DNA from: Bimastos eiseni
Taxonomy: Eukaryota; Annelida; Clitellata; Crassiclitellata; Lumbricidae
Assembly (NCBI GenBank): GCA_959347315.1
Contig: OY365811.1
Location: 30,534,904 to 30,598,903 of the forward strand
DNA length: 64,000 nt
Direction of reading: 5' to 3'
Shown here: one piece after another, positions 23,356 through 30,010 of the stretch
Numbering within the stretch: the stretch's first letter is position 1
How the letters are laid out: each line of letters opens with the position of its first letter
Made by a program: the position numbers and the translations under genes
Notes under the pieces: generated by a model
Database searches by the model: none
Seen by the model: the letters and a program-made list of their open reading frames with translations, nothing else
Told to the model about the DNA's origin: nothing

Positions 23356-26300
23356 AGAGAGAGAGACAGGCAGACAGACAGACAGACAGTTGGTTGTGAA
23401 AAGAGGTCAGACAGAATGAGTCGCTGCTTTAGCGACCTATACCATAGGACCGTCATAAGCGCATCAGGGCGACAATGGATAAGTTTGATCATGACTAATA
23501 TCAACAGTCACTGATAGTATTCGTTTGAGCGGTTTAGAGCAATTCATCATTCGTCGTTGCTGTTGTAATCGGGTCTCGCATTCTCCGAAATTGCTGTGCT
23601 AACAATTACACTCTCGTGAAGATTCTGTGCGTCAAGAAGACGACGACAATAGAATATAAAGGATTTTCGTGGGCTCCTGATCGTGATCGTAACGATGGAC
23701 TTTATACGAAACACTACTACGATGTTACTAATGGACATAGAAATCGATATGGATGCTGCTATATATAGCTCATCATATGAACAGCACCACATAAGCCAAT
23801 GAGGTTAGAATAGGGTTTGGTTTCGCCACTTTTGTGTAATAATATACGTACATATTGTAATTACAAACAGCTCAAGATGTAAGTCCATGTCTGCACAGGA
23901 AGGGCGTTGGTATATAACTATAAATATGGGGGGAGAAAGGTGAAGGACTCTATTTGCGCTTTTATAATGTGTAGTTGATGATAATAATTATTATGCACAA
24001 ACGACCTGTCGAAACTATCTTATGCTTTCTTCTTCCCTCTCCTCCTATTCCCTATCTTCCTCCTATTCACCCCACATCATTTTTTCTTTCATCCTCCTTC
24101 CCCTCTTCTTCTTTTATCTTATCTTCCTCCACCTATTCCTCCTCCTCTTCCTCCTCGTCCTCCTCTTCTTCGTCCTCTTCTTCCTCTTCTTCCTCTTCCA
24201 TCTCCTCAGCACGTACGATCGTTGCTCGGTTTCTTTGCATCTGCGCTGAAGAACGATCCTTCGAAAGGACATCGATCGAAACGACGACAATGATAATTGC
24301 CTCCGCCGACAACAATTACCATACCCATAGAACCAAGAGACAGCAGCATCAGCAGCAGCAGCTAAGCAGGTAATTGATCGGAATCTACATTAACAGCCCT
24401 ATTGTGTCAGTAAGAAGAGGCTTGGCATTCGGATAAACCACCCGTCCTCCATCAGTCCTTCGGTCCCAACTTCCATCTGTTAATCCTTAAGTTCCTACTT
24501 CCGTCTGTTCATCCTTCAGTCCTTACTTCCGTCTGTTCATCCTTCAGTCCCTACTTCCGCCCGTTCATCCTTCAGTCCCTACTTCCGTCCGTTCATCCTT
24601 CAGTCCTTACTTCCGTCTGTTCATCCTTCAGTCCCCACTTCCGTCTGTTCATCCTTCAGTCCCTACTTCCGCCCGTTCATCCTTAAGTCCCTACTTCCGT
24701 CTGTTCATCCTTCAGTCCTTACTTCCGTCTGTTCATCCTTCAGTCCCTACTTCCGCCCGTTCATCCTTCAATCCCTACTTCCGTCCGTTCATCCTTCAGT
24801 CCTTACTTCCGTCTGTTCATCCTTCAGTCCCTACTTCCGTCTGTTCATCCTTCAGTCCCTACTTCCGTCCGTTCATCCGTCAGTCCCTACTTCCGTCTGT
24901 TCATCCGTCAGTCCCTACTTCCGTCTGTTCATCCTTCAGTCCTTACTTCCGTCTGTTCATCCTTCAGTCCCTACTTCCGCCCGTTCATCCTTCAGTCCCT
25001 ACTTCCGTCCGTTCATCCTTCAGGCCCTACTTCGTCTGTTCATCCTTCAGTCCCTACTTCCACCCGTTCATCCTTCAGTCCCTACTTCCACCCGTTCATC
25101 CTTCAATCCCTACTTCCGCCCGTTCATCCTTCAGTCCCTACTTCCGCCCGTTCATCCTTCAATCCCTACTTCCGTCCGTTCATCCTTCAGTCCCTACTTC
25201 CGTCTGTTCATCCTTCAGTCCCTACTTCCGTCTGTTCATCCTTCAGTCCCTACTTCCGTCCGTTCATTCTTAAGTCCCTACTTCCGTCTGTTCATCCTTC
25301 AGTCCCTACTTCCGTCTGTTCATCCTTCAGTCCCTACTTCCGTCCGTTCATCCTTCAGGCCCTACATCCGCCCGTTCATCCTTCAGTCCCTACTTCGTCT
25401 GTTCATCCTTCAGTCCTTACTTCCACCCGTTCATCCGTCAGTCCCTACTTCCGCCCGTTCATCCTTCAGTCCCTACTTCCGCCCGTTCATCCTTCAGTCC
25501 CTACTTCCGCCCGTTCATCCTTAAGTCCTTACTTCCGTCTGTTCATCCTTCAGTCCTTACTTCCGTCTGTTCATCCTTCAGTCCCTACTTCCGCCCGTTC
25601 ATCCTTCAATCCCTACTTCCGTCCGTTCATCCTTCAGTCCTTACTTCCGTCTGTTCATCCTTCAGTCCCTACTTCCGCCCGTTCATCCTTCAGTCCCTAC
25701 TTCCGCCCGTTCATCCTTCAGTTCCTACTTCCGCCCGTTCATCCGTCAGTCCCTACTTCCGTCGTTTCATTTTTCAGTCCCTACTTCCGTCTGTTCATCC
25801 TTCAGTCCCTACTTCCGTCTGTTCATCCTTCAGTCCCTACTTCCGTCTGTTCATCCTTCAGTCCCTACTTCCGTCTGTTCATCCTTCAGTCCCTACTTCC
25901 GTCTGTTCATCCTTCAGTCCCTACTTCCGTCTGTTCATCCTTCAGTCCCTACTTCCGTCTGTTCATCCTTCAGTCCCTACTTCCGTCTGTTCATCCTTCA
26001 GTCCCTACTTCCGTCTGTTCATCCTTCAGTCCCTACTTCCGCCCGTTCATCCTTCAGTCCCTACTTCCGTCTGTTCATCCTTCAGTCCCTACTTCCGCCC
26101 GTTCATCCTTCAGTCCCTACTTCCGTCTGTTCATCCTTCAGTCCCTACTTCCGTCTGTTCATCCTTCAGTCCCTACTTCCGTCCGTTCATCCTTCAGTTC
26201 CTGCGTCCATGCCTTTTATCCTCCTGTTGTCCGTACCTCCACTGCCTTCAGCTTTGTACCGTCTTAGAAAGTCTGCTTTCAAGCGGATAATTGCTTGAAA

Positions 26301-26792
26301 TCTTTACGGGAGAAATGTTTCCTGGAAATCGTTGAACTAAGCAACTTCCTTTGGACGACGTTTACCAAATCGCCCACTCTCGTCCCACCAAAAATGCAAA
26401 ATGCTAATTGGTGCATATTATATATGATGATCGTATTTGTGAAGCCACAGAAGCATACTTGAATATATTATATATACAATTATGTGTGTGTATTAGTTTG
26501 TATGTGTGTCTGCCAAGCATTCATATCTATGTACATATATACATGCACATACATGCATACATATACAGATATCTGCTTGTTTTAACATGCCTATTGTCGA
26601 GCTAGTCGTAGGCTTATGGCACACATGTAGAGACGGTCGTATATCCTCTAGAGACGGACGTGAGAGGGCGCCACACTCACCTGCCGAAGAGATCGATGTT
26701 GAAGAAGACGTACTCTCCGTTTCCAAAGTTCAGTTCGGCCGCTTTCAGCATCAGCATGCGCACTGACTCAGGATCCGTACAGAGCACGACAA
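2153..26792 (-). CDS. Receptor guanylate cyclase (natriuretic/egg-peptide receptor type), 12 internal exons, both ends missing
   Basis: The product is a single-pass receptor that makes cGMP from GTP on binding an extracellular peptide. In transcript order the exons are 26792-26681, 16411-16216, 15088-14953, 14114-14023, 13086-12948, 12094-12010, 11272-11149, 10504-10421, 7377-7303, 5733-5629, 4406-4335 and 2318-2153. They join in one frame of 462 codons with matching phases and AG/GT borders throughout. Domain order: end of the ANF-receptor ectodomain (about residues 1-181, three N-glycosylation sequons), juxtamembrane Cys pair (about 220-227), transmembrane helix (about 232-254), basic juxtamembrane segment, and kinase-homology domain (from about 297 to the last exon). 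The kinase-like domain keeps VAIKK and DFG but has HGN where active kinases have HRD, as is usual for the regulatory pseudokinase of this family. The cyclase domain lies left of the window. The N-terminus and promoter lie to the right, unfound or outside. Confidence 0.93.
2933..2982 (+). repeat. (GACA)n microsatellite
   Basis: About twelve near-perfect GACA repeats with a GGCA interruption. Confidence 0.95.
3181..3921 (+). repeat. Polypurine tract of about 740 bp (GA-rich)
   Basis: The plus strand is almost entirely A and G (GAGGAGGAAG-type imperfect repeats) with scattered pyrimidines. In the receptor pre-mRNA (minus strand) it is a very long CU-rich stretch upstream of exon l. Such mirror-like purine tracts can form triplex DNA and the RNA can bind pyrimidine-tract proteins (family knowledge). 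No function is shown here. Confidence 0.9.
4335..4406 (-). CDS. Receptor guanylate cyclase exon k (kinase-homology domain, 24 codons)
   Basis: A 72-bp exon, phase 0, acceptor TTTCTTCAG with a good pyrimidine tract, donor GTTCGG/GTAAAT. It encodes [18 protein letters not shown] and IQDIVR. It bridges GSLQ and GMSYIHNS exactly as the family's DxLENxxIxLDxMFxxSLxxDIxx block does. Confidence 0.94.
4509..4522 (-). repeat. Retroposon tail core (TATATAGCGCC, minus orientation)
   Basis: ATTTATATAGCGCC is the reverse complement of the GGCGCTATATAAAT core, followed by CTATTCAGCGCC. It marks a minus-strand retroposon remnant of undefined length. Confidence 0.5.
4792..4830 (+). repeat. Retroposon tail core followed by (CATA)n
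   Basis: GGGCGCTATATAAATG is followed by CATACATACATACATG, a simple-repeat tail in plus orientation. Confidence 0.55.
5433..5460 (+). repeat. Retroposon tail core followed by AGATAGATA
   Basis: AGGCGCTATATAAATAGCC then AGATAGATAC. Same family of 3' ends, in the intron between exons i and j side of the receptor gene. Confidence 0.5.
5629..5733 (-). CDS. Receptor guanylate cyclase exon j (kinase-homology domain)
   Basis: 105 bp, phase 0, acceptor TTTATAG, donor CTTCAG/GTGAAT. It encodes [20 protein letters not shown], then [15 protein letters not shown]. The NxxxFIGxCxDxPNxxxLTEYCxKGSLQ block is a hallmark of the receptor-guanylate-cyclase pseudokinase (hinge region TEYCxxGSL). Confidence 0.96.
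5734..7302. other. Receptor intron (exon i to j) with a GA-rich simple repeat
   Basis: It holds a retroposon tail core at about 6555-6569 and imperfect GAGAGACAGA repeats at 6841-7060. Nothing else is recognised. Confidence 0.5.
7303..7377 (-). CDS. Receptor guanylate cyclase exon i (kinase-homology domain, VAIK lysine)
   Basis: 75 bp, phase 0 at both ends, acceptor GGGGTTTTAG, donor AAAAAG/GTAAAT. It encodes [11 protein letters not shown] followed by [19 protein letters not shown] carries the lysine equivalent to the ATP-binding lysine of kinases. This exon joins exactly to [10 protein letters not shown] in the next exon, as the family requires. Confidence 0.92.
7378..9042. other. Receptor intron (exon h to i), proximal part
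   Basis: It contains AT microsatellites (about 7620-7665), retroposon tail cores in minus orientation at 7940-7953 and about 8601-8610, and no recognisable exon. Confidence 0.45.
9043..10211 (+). mobile_element. Tc1/mariner-superfamily transposon relic, both ends present
   Basis: It begins TAGGGTGACACACAAGT and ends ACTTTTGTGTCACCCTA, giving inverted termini next to TA/TATA. The interior is a broken transposase on the plus strand. Readable blocks are [40 protein letters not shown] and the end [20 protein letters not shown] (first residues approximate across frames), interrupted by stops and frameshifts. The order DESPF, MxWGxM, HFVPNG, PIKNL matches the DDE domain of this superfamily. It is not mobile by itself. 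It lies in the receptor intron between exons h and i, antisense to the gene. Confidence 0.85.
10421..10504 (-). CDS. Receptor guanylate cyclase exon h (start of kinase-homology domain)
   Basis: Found by reading from the donor TACAAG/GTTAAT. 84 bp from acceptor CGTCCAG, phase 0 at both ends. It encodes [18 protein letters not shown], then [10 protein letters not shown], which corresponds to the family's xxVFxxTxxYK strand before the VAIK lysine. The ending and donor are convincing. The exact acceptor is less certain because the pyrimidine tract is weak and a nearer CTCAG would break phase. Confidence 0.78.
11149..11272 (-). CDS. Receptor guanylate cyclase exon g (cytoplasmic juxtamembrane)
   Basis: Acceptor ATCCGCAG, donor GCTAAG/GTATTT, 124 bp. 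It encodes (R)[19 protein letters not shown], then [20 protein letters not shown]. The (Y)RxxKLExELxxxxWRVxWDD pattern right after the membrane span, followed by a basic Ser-containing stretch (RSGSRLSL), is typical of receptor guanylate cyclases. Serines here are phosphorylated in vertebrate members (family knowledge). Confidence 0.95.
12010..12094 (-). CDS. Receptor guanylate cyclase exon f (transmembrane helix)
   Basis: Acceptor TTGTGTTGCAG, donor GTCTACAG/GTAGGG, 85 bp. It encodes [13 protein letters not shown] followed by [14 protein letters not shown], a single hydrophobic helix of about 23 residues, and ends with two bases that make Arg with the next exon. It joins exon e as G/AG (Glu). 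One exon for the membrane span is usual in this family. Confidence 0.92.
12948..13086 (-). CDS. Receptor guanylate cyclase exon e (juxtamembrane ectodomain)
   Basis: Acceptor GCCCACAG, donor AAAGACG/GTTGGT, 139 bp. It encodes [15 protein letters not shown], then [15 protein letters not shown] and [12 protein letters not shown]. The two cysteines sit in the membrane-proximal signalling segment where this family has PPxCGFxxxxxC. An alternative donor four bases downstream (GTATGC) would create TGA at the junction, so the GTTGGT donor is preferred. Confidence 0.92.
13268..13454 (-). mobile_element. tRNA-derived SINE
   Basis: The minus strand reads GTGGCACGGTAGCCGATTGG from its 5' end. The pol III A box (TAGCCGATTGGTTAGAAC) is at 13428-13445 and a B box (GGCTCGACCC) at 13381-13390, at tRNA-like spacing. 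Downstream comes a non-tRNA body with CCTTGAGTAAGTCCTTCACA, the short conserved stretch seen in many deuterostome SINE bodies. It lies in the region between exons e and d of the receptor gene, in the same orientation as the gene. Confidence 0.7.
13868..13995 (+). repeat. 30-bp tandem repeat, three clear copies, 28 bp from a receptor splice donor
   Basis: The units at 13900-13929, 13930-13960 and 13961-13990 share GAGATTAcaTCGCatnaTaTTGCaanACAT. Degenerate half units lie before and after. The array is in the intron just downstream of exon d on the minus strand. Confidence 0.8.
14023..14114 (-). CDS. Receptor guanylate cyclase exon d (ectodomain)
   Basis: Acceptor ATGCTAG, donor TTCCAG/GTCTGA, 92 bp. 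It completes G/GA (Gly) and encodes [20 protein letters not shown] followed by [10 protein letters not shown] in phase 0. The pattern (I/V)TGxxxIDxxGDRxxDxSLxDMxP is diagnostic for natriuretic-peptide-receptor-like ectodomains. Confidence 0.95.
14155..14350 (+). repeat. Degenerate minisatellite (GACGAAACACAGAC-like units)
   Basis: About twelve imperfect 14-bp units of GACGAAACACAGAC type, partly organised as 28-mers with AAAGACTGACGAAACAC. It lies about 40 bp on the acceptor side of exon d. Confidence 0.8.
14574..14952 (+). repeat. 20-bp minisatellite, 18 full units without indels, abutting a receptor exon
   Basis: The unit AAATGACCTGATGCTATTGT repeats in exact 20-bp register from 14581 to 14940, with a partial copy at 14941-14952 that runs into the splice donor of exon c. 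Units differ only by substitutions. On the gene strand most units contain CAGGTCATT, CAAGTCATT or CGGGTCATT, all donor-like around GT. Confidence 0.97.
14953..15088 (-). CDS. Receptor guanylate cyclase exon c (ectodomain)
   Basis: Acceptor TTCGCAG, donor TTCGAAG/GTCAGG, 136 bp. It encodes [18 protein letters not shown], then [14 protein letters not shown] and [11 protein letters not shown], plus the first base of Gly. NET and NRT are sequons. The helix and WNRTFEG are highly characteristic of the membrane-proximal ANF-receptor lobe. The splice donor lies at the very edge of an 18-copy 20-bp minisatellite, described separately. Confidence 0.95.
15290..15390 (+). repeat. Polypurine (GGA)n tract
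   Basis: GAGGAGGAGG-type repeats of about 100 bp. On the gene strand this is a CCT-rich tract about 200 bp upstream of the acceptor of exon c. Confidence 0.9.
15829..15905 (+). repeat. (ATT)n microsatellite
   Basis: About 25 imperfect TTA/ATT units, in the receptor intron between exons b and c. Confidence 0.95.
16216..16411 (-). CDS. Receptor guanylate cyclase exon b (ectodomain)
   Basis: Acceptor GTTGAAG, donor GATGAG/GTGAGT, 196 bp. The first base completes AG/C (Ser), which fixes this acceptor over the CAAAG five bases downstream. It encodes [17 protein letters not shown], then the helix [16 protein letters not shown] and [15 protein letters not shown], ending GDDE in phase 0. NAS is an N-glycosylation sequon. 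The segment matches the family's region between the IDLF strand and the [12 protein letters not shown] helix. A 10.3 kb intron separates it from exon a. Confidence 0.93.
16412..18560. other. First part of the 10.3 kb receptor intron
   Basis: No coding signal. A minus-orientation retroposon end is visible near 17735-17800 (GATATAGCGCC, CAAGGTATCTACCCAGAGG), related to 28610-28660. Confidence 0.45.
18572..18680. repeat. AT-rich (TA)n / TATATACATA repeats
   Basis: Alternating TA and CATA runs with several internal palindromes. Confidence 0.9.
18812..19051 (-). mobile_element. LINE ORF C-terminal relic (RYFGHIVRQ type)
   Basis: A 79-codon open frame on the minus strand contains [36 protein letters not shown] and ends SLSDDDD. 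This matches the extreme C-terminus of endonuclease/reverse-transcriptase LINEs of animals (RxLRxFGHIxRxxxxxxEKxxxxGxVxG ... DRxxW). RT and endonuclease parts are not seen next to it, so it is a 5'-truncated or eroded copy. Confidence 0.7.
19203..19296 (-). pseudogene. tRNA-like sequence (tRNA pseudogene or SINE head)
   Basis: On the minus strand GGTGGTGCTCAAGTGGTAAA holds an A-box-like D arm (19274-19291) and AGGTTCGCTTCC a canonical B box (19214-19224). The total of about 94 nt would fit a type II tRNA with a long variable arm. The acceptor stem does not pair, so it is not an intact tRNA gene. Confidence 0.45.
19489..19715 (+). repeat. Polypyrimidine (CTC/CTT)n tract
   Basis: About 225 bp of CTCCTC and CTTCTC repeats on the plus strand. 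Confidence 0.95.
19850..20275 (+). mobile_element. LINE 3' end relic (CR1/L2-like)
   Basis: The plus frame reads [16 protein letters not shown], the usual LINE ending GPxxWNxLPP with Trp changed to TAG. About 170 bp later comes GAGACGCTATATAAAT, the retroposon tail core. The copy is short and full of stops. Confidence 0.5.
21000..21235 (+). repeat. Minisatellite of about 34-38 bp units
   Basis: Six to seven units of AATGGAAGCTGGATTGATGA plus AAGAATCATGCTTA, with two alternating endings (AATCATGCTT or AATAATGCCGTT). Confidence 0.85.
21618..21947 (-). pseudogene. Probable hAT transposase C-terminal (dimerisation domain) relic
   Basis: A 109-codon open frame ends ... [33 protein letters not shown]. 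hAT transposases end with a motif of the form LLxxAxxxPVxxASxERxFSxMKxxK, and the spacing and the VERTF..MK core fit. Key serines are changed (S to H after ERTF), so this is a decayed copy. No N-terminal BED finger or DDE core was found beside it. Its 5' end overlaps a perfect hairpin at 21934-21978. Confidence 0.5.
21934..21978. repeat. Perfect inverted repeat, 20-bp arms, 5-nt loop
   Basis: Left arm TATGTAGCAGTCAAACTGTC at 21934-21953 and its exact reverse complement at 21959-21978, with loop CTCGA. Confidence 0.98.
22028..22089. mobile_element. 62-bp hAT-type MITE with perfect 8-bp target duplication
   Basis: Termini CAGAGGCGTC ... GACGCCCCTG, flanked on both sides by GGTGGTGG (22020-22027 and 22090-22097). 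Eight-base duplications and CAG-type ends are the hAT signature. The reverse complement shares CGTCAATCCC, TGAGTG and TCTGGACGCC with the 144-bp element at 50326-50469, so it is a shorter member of the same family. Confidence 0.85.
23317..23389 (+). repeat. (GA)n and (GACA)n microsatellite
   Basis: GAGAGA run followed by CAGACAGACAGACAG. It is preceded by TGTCTGTATGTCTG-type repeats from about 23100. Confidence 0.95.
24012..24206 (+). repeat. Polypyrimidine (CTTCCT)n tract
   Basis: About 190 bp of CTT/CTC repeats on the plus strand. Confidence 0.9.
24455..26210 (+). repeat. 1.75-kb minisatellite, 28-bp unit, about 62 copies
   Basis: The unit is TTCATCCTTCAGTCC followed by CTACTTCCGTCTG. Variants at the last positions (CGTCTG, CGCCCG, CGTCCG, CACCCG) and at CAGTCC/CAATCC or CCTTAAG distinguish units. 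Two units are 27 bp. The right part (about 25790-26040) holds nine identical copies in a row. It lies in the large receptor intron, about 470 bp downstream of exon a. Confidence 0.98.
26681..26792 (-). CDS. Receptor guanylate cyclase exon a (ectodomain)
   Basis: Acceptor ATTTACAG, donor GGCAG/GTGAGT, 112 bp, starting with two bases of a codon and ending with two. It encodes [17 protein letters not shown], then [18 protein letters not shown]. This is the ANF-receptor segment in which a residue-state query (VVxLC) is followed by a helix and the YVFFNIDLF strand. It is the most upstream exon I can place securely. The preceding exon should end with one base that completes an xTT codon (Val or Ile). 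Confidence 0.93.
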
Positions 26793-27124
26793 CTGTAAAT
26801 CAAGACGACACTAATTAAGACTCTAATTAAGTCATTAATTCAATCCCAGCCGTGTACAGACAGGCGAGGTCTTTTTTCTACTCAAACGGATACATTTCTC
26901 ACCCGTTTTCTAATTTCTCGCCATTTCTTTCCTTTTCTGTTTCTTAACGACATTTATATTAAGATATTTATTAAAAGCATACACGTAACGTATCGATTGT
27001 TTGGACCATCTGCAAATGCAAAGGTAAATTAAGGTAAGAAGCAGTATGCTTCATGCCTTCATATTTGTATATTCATATACATATAATCATATTTGTAAAA
27101 TATAATTAATGATGAGATTTGTTT

Positions 27125-27320
27125 GAGGTTTATGACAAGGTTAATGGTGAGATTTATGGCGAGATATATGATGAGATTAATGGTAAGACGCATGGTAAGA
27201 TTTACGGTGAGATTTATGGTAAGATTTATGGTAAGACGCATGGCAAGATTTATGGTGAGATTTATAAATGCTCGATAATATTACATTACATTAATGGTAA
27301 GATTTATTTTAAGACTTGTG
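27125..27320 (+). repeat. 12-bp minisatellite (GGTGAGATTTAT / GGTAAGATTTAT)
   Basis: About sixteen units. The 12-bp length keeps a frame open, giving GEIYGKIY-type repeats, but this is a by-product. There is no sign of a gene around it. Confidence 0.9.
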
Positions 27321-27957
27321 GTTAGTTATATTAAAAACGAAAGGTGAGATGGAGATAAAGTGTGATGCGTGTTTTAGCTTAACTGATGCCTTGACCTTCA
27401 TTTGCTCCAGTGAGAAACGTGTTCCACCGCTTCTTAAATGTTTTTGTTAATGTAGGCCAACATATGTATATATTATATTACATGTATATATATTATATAT
27501 ATATATTATGTGCGTGCAAAACGCATGATAATTGCATGCTAGTCATGTGAACCGATGTCACTCAAGTGTCTAATTTCGTAAGAAATAATTTGTGAAGCGT
27601 GACGTGTCGTCGAAATAATCCCAGTAACTCTGACTTCATCCGGCGTCATAAATCGGGCGCCGCATAAAGTGACAAATGCATGCAGCGCCACGCCTCGGCG
27701 GAAGTGGAAGGCGGTTTTTTCATTTGAAGCTTGAGCATGCACGAGCCGAGCGATGGGCAGGAAAACAGTGACTGTCTCTTGGTCTTCGACTGAAGCGTCC
27801 GTCTTAATATGGGGGGGGGGGATGGGTTGACTAGACAAACGGTCATTCAACCAGCTCATCCACCCAAAGGGGAAGGTAGACATACATCGGGTGAGACACT
27901 GTTGCGGCAGATAAACTGAGTTGCACCGAAACAGACATACGCAGGGAAACAGATGGA

Positions 27958-28066
27958 GAGAGAGAGAGAGAGAGAGACGGAGGGAAAGATAGAGAGAGAG
28001 AGAGAGACGGAGGGAAAGATAGAGATGGAGATAGAGACAGACAGACAGAGAGAAGGAGGGAGAGAT

Positions 28067-28104
<38 letters not shown>

Positions 28105-28125
28105 AGAGAGAGAGACAGGCAAACA
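27958..28125 (+). repeat. (GA)n and (TA)n compound microsatellite
   Basis: GAGAGA runs with a duplicated GACGGAGGGAAAGATAGAGA block, then a pure TA run at about 28069-28100. Confidence 0.95.
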
Positions 28126-29424
28126 TACAGAAGGGCAGAAAGAAAGAAATAGCTGATTGTGTGATTTTCAGGAAACAGAAGCAGACTTAATAACCAATTT
28201 GAGTCAGAAGAAGCAATCAGGAGCTGACAAGAACTAAACCACTGAATTCGCTTTGGACTCTCGCTGTACAAAATAAATATAAAAATAATCTTCGTCTGAT
28301 TTCAAACTGACAAACCGCAGTATGATTGCAAGAACAGTATGAATGAATGACGACAAGTTATTACAAAATTCGAGTCTAACTGTCGACAGCCATGCAAGGC
28401 GCCTGTTATGGCATGCATCCAATTTAACTAGCACCGCCGCCTAGTGAAAGAAGGACTAGTCCAAGTGTGTTAACCATTACCGTACTCAACGACTATATGG
28501 GTATCGAATTCTGTTCCTCAGCTATGCACCTCAGTGTGAAGTTCATTGGTATACGACCCCACCCCAAACATCGTTCAGACAGGACTTCTCTATTCATTCA
28601 TTGTTACAATTAATATTGCGACCCTCAAGGTATCTACTTAGAGAAGCTTCCGACTCTGCCCCGATTCCATAGATCAGTTTTAAGATTACGGTATACCGTA
28701 TCCCAGAAGACCAAAGGCGACATGCTCTGTGTCTGTGGAAGCCTATTCCAAGTCAACCGACCAACAGCTGAAAAAGCAAGATATCGTCTGCGTAGAGGAC
28801 ATGAATTCAACCATTAATAGATTATGGCTGCGGAATGCGAAGAGAAACAGCTGCCGTCCATTTATTATCGCAATTCGATATGAATTATGACGGAATAATT
28901 TAATCAAACTAGGAACAGATCTTATCTAGTTCAATATAATTATTTAGTTCTGGTTTCTGTAAGTTGGTCTCCAGAGTGCGATAAATCATATAAAAAGAGA
29001 CGTTCAGGAGGAATGTCTACTTTCGCTAGAATTTTAATTAGCTGTTCTATAGTCTATCATTTATACTGGCCTTGGAAAATAAAAAAAATAAAAAAACTTA
29101 TAAAGTCTCTGAAGCGTTGCATAAGAATCTTCTTTTCAAATCGTGGCATCGTATCTGCAGGGCGTGGTTTTGTTAGGACGGAAGTTAAAAGAAGAAGCAT
29201 TTCTTTTATAGGTTCTTATATTGCGATGTAATACATTTCAACAATCACTCGAATCATTATAATTATTATGTATCTGCTCCCACAACTTAAAACTGTGAAA
29301 TTCTACATCAATTTCTCCATTGCTGAGTGAACTTAGGTATTCACAGATGTGCATCAAAATTCTTTTAAAAATATTTTTCATAGTATCCTTATTTGCCTAT
29401 CTCTCTAAACATATAAGTCAGACA

Positions 29425-29475
29425 AGCATATTATATATATGTATAATAGGCTTGTCTGATATATATATATATATG

Positions 29476-29511
<36 letters not shown>

Positions 29512-29560
29512 TATATATATATACGGAGAGGCTTATATATTACGCTATATATATAGCGTA
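29425..29560. repeat. TA microsatellite with nested hairpins
   Basis: TCAGACAAGC ... GCTTGTCTGA forms a stem around 29418-29458, followed by TA runs and the 22-bp palindrome TTACGCTATATATATAGCGTAA. Confidence 0.85.
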
Positions 29561-29757
29561 ACGAGTTCCCTGTATAGGACCAGCCAAGAATCATATAACG
29601 ATTTATGAATGTAAATATTTACGGCCATCATCTAATGTGTCGTATAATCATATGCTTCATACATGTATTATGTGAAGAGGAGGAGATTGAGCTGCGTGAC
29701 GTTTTAACATCCGCTTTAAAAGTCTCTTCGTCCATGAATGCATCTGAATGGATGGCT

Positions 29758-30010
29758 ATCTCTCTCTCTGTCTCTCTGTCTCTCTCTCTGTCTCTCTGTC
29801 TCTCTGTCTCCTCTTCGTCAATGCTTTTAAATGCTCTTCATCAACGGCGTCGTCTTAATGGCATCTTCTTCAAATGGTTCCGCAACGCAGACCTCACCAT
29901 CGTCGTCGTCGTCATTGTCGTCGTCATCGTCATCATCATCATCAGCAGCATCAGCATCATCATCATCATCAGCAGCAGCTTCATCATCATTATCATCATC
30001 AGCAGCAGCA
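29758..30010 (+). repeat. (CT)n followed by CATCAT/CAGCAG trinucleotide repeats
   Basis: TCTCTG runs at 29758-29815 and CATCATCATCAGCAGCAG-type repeats at 29898-30010. The long frames here come from the repeats. Confidence 0.9.

Noticed and set aside
24455..26210. Regular 28-bp repeat that could suggest a CRISPR array
   Set aside because: Units are directly tandem with no spacers, the DNA is eukaryotic and there are no cas-like genes. It is a minisatellite.
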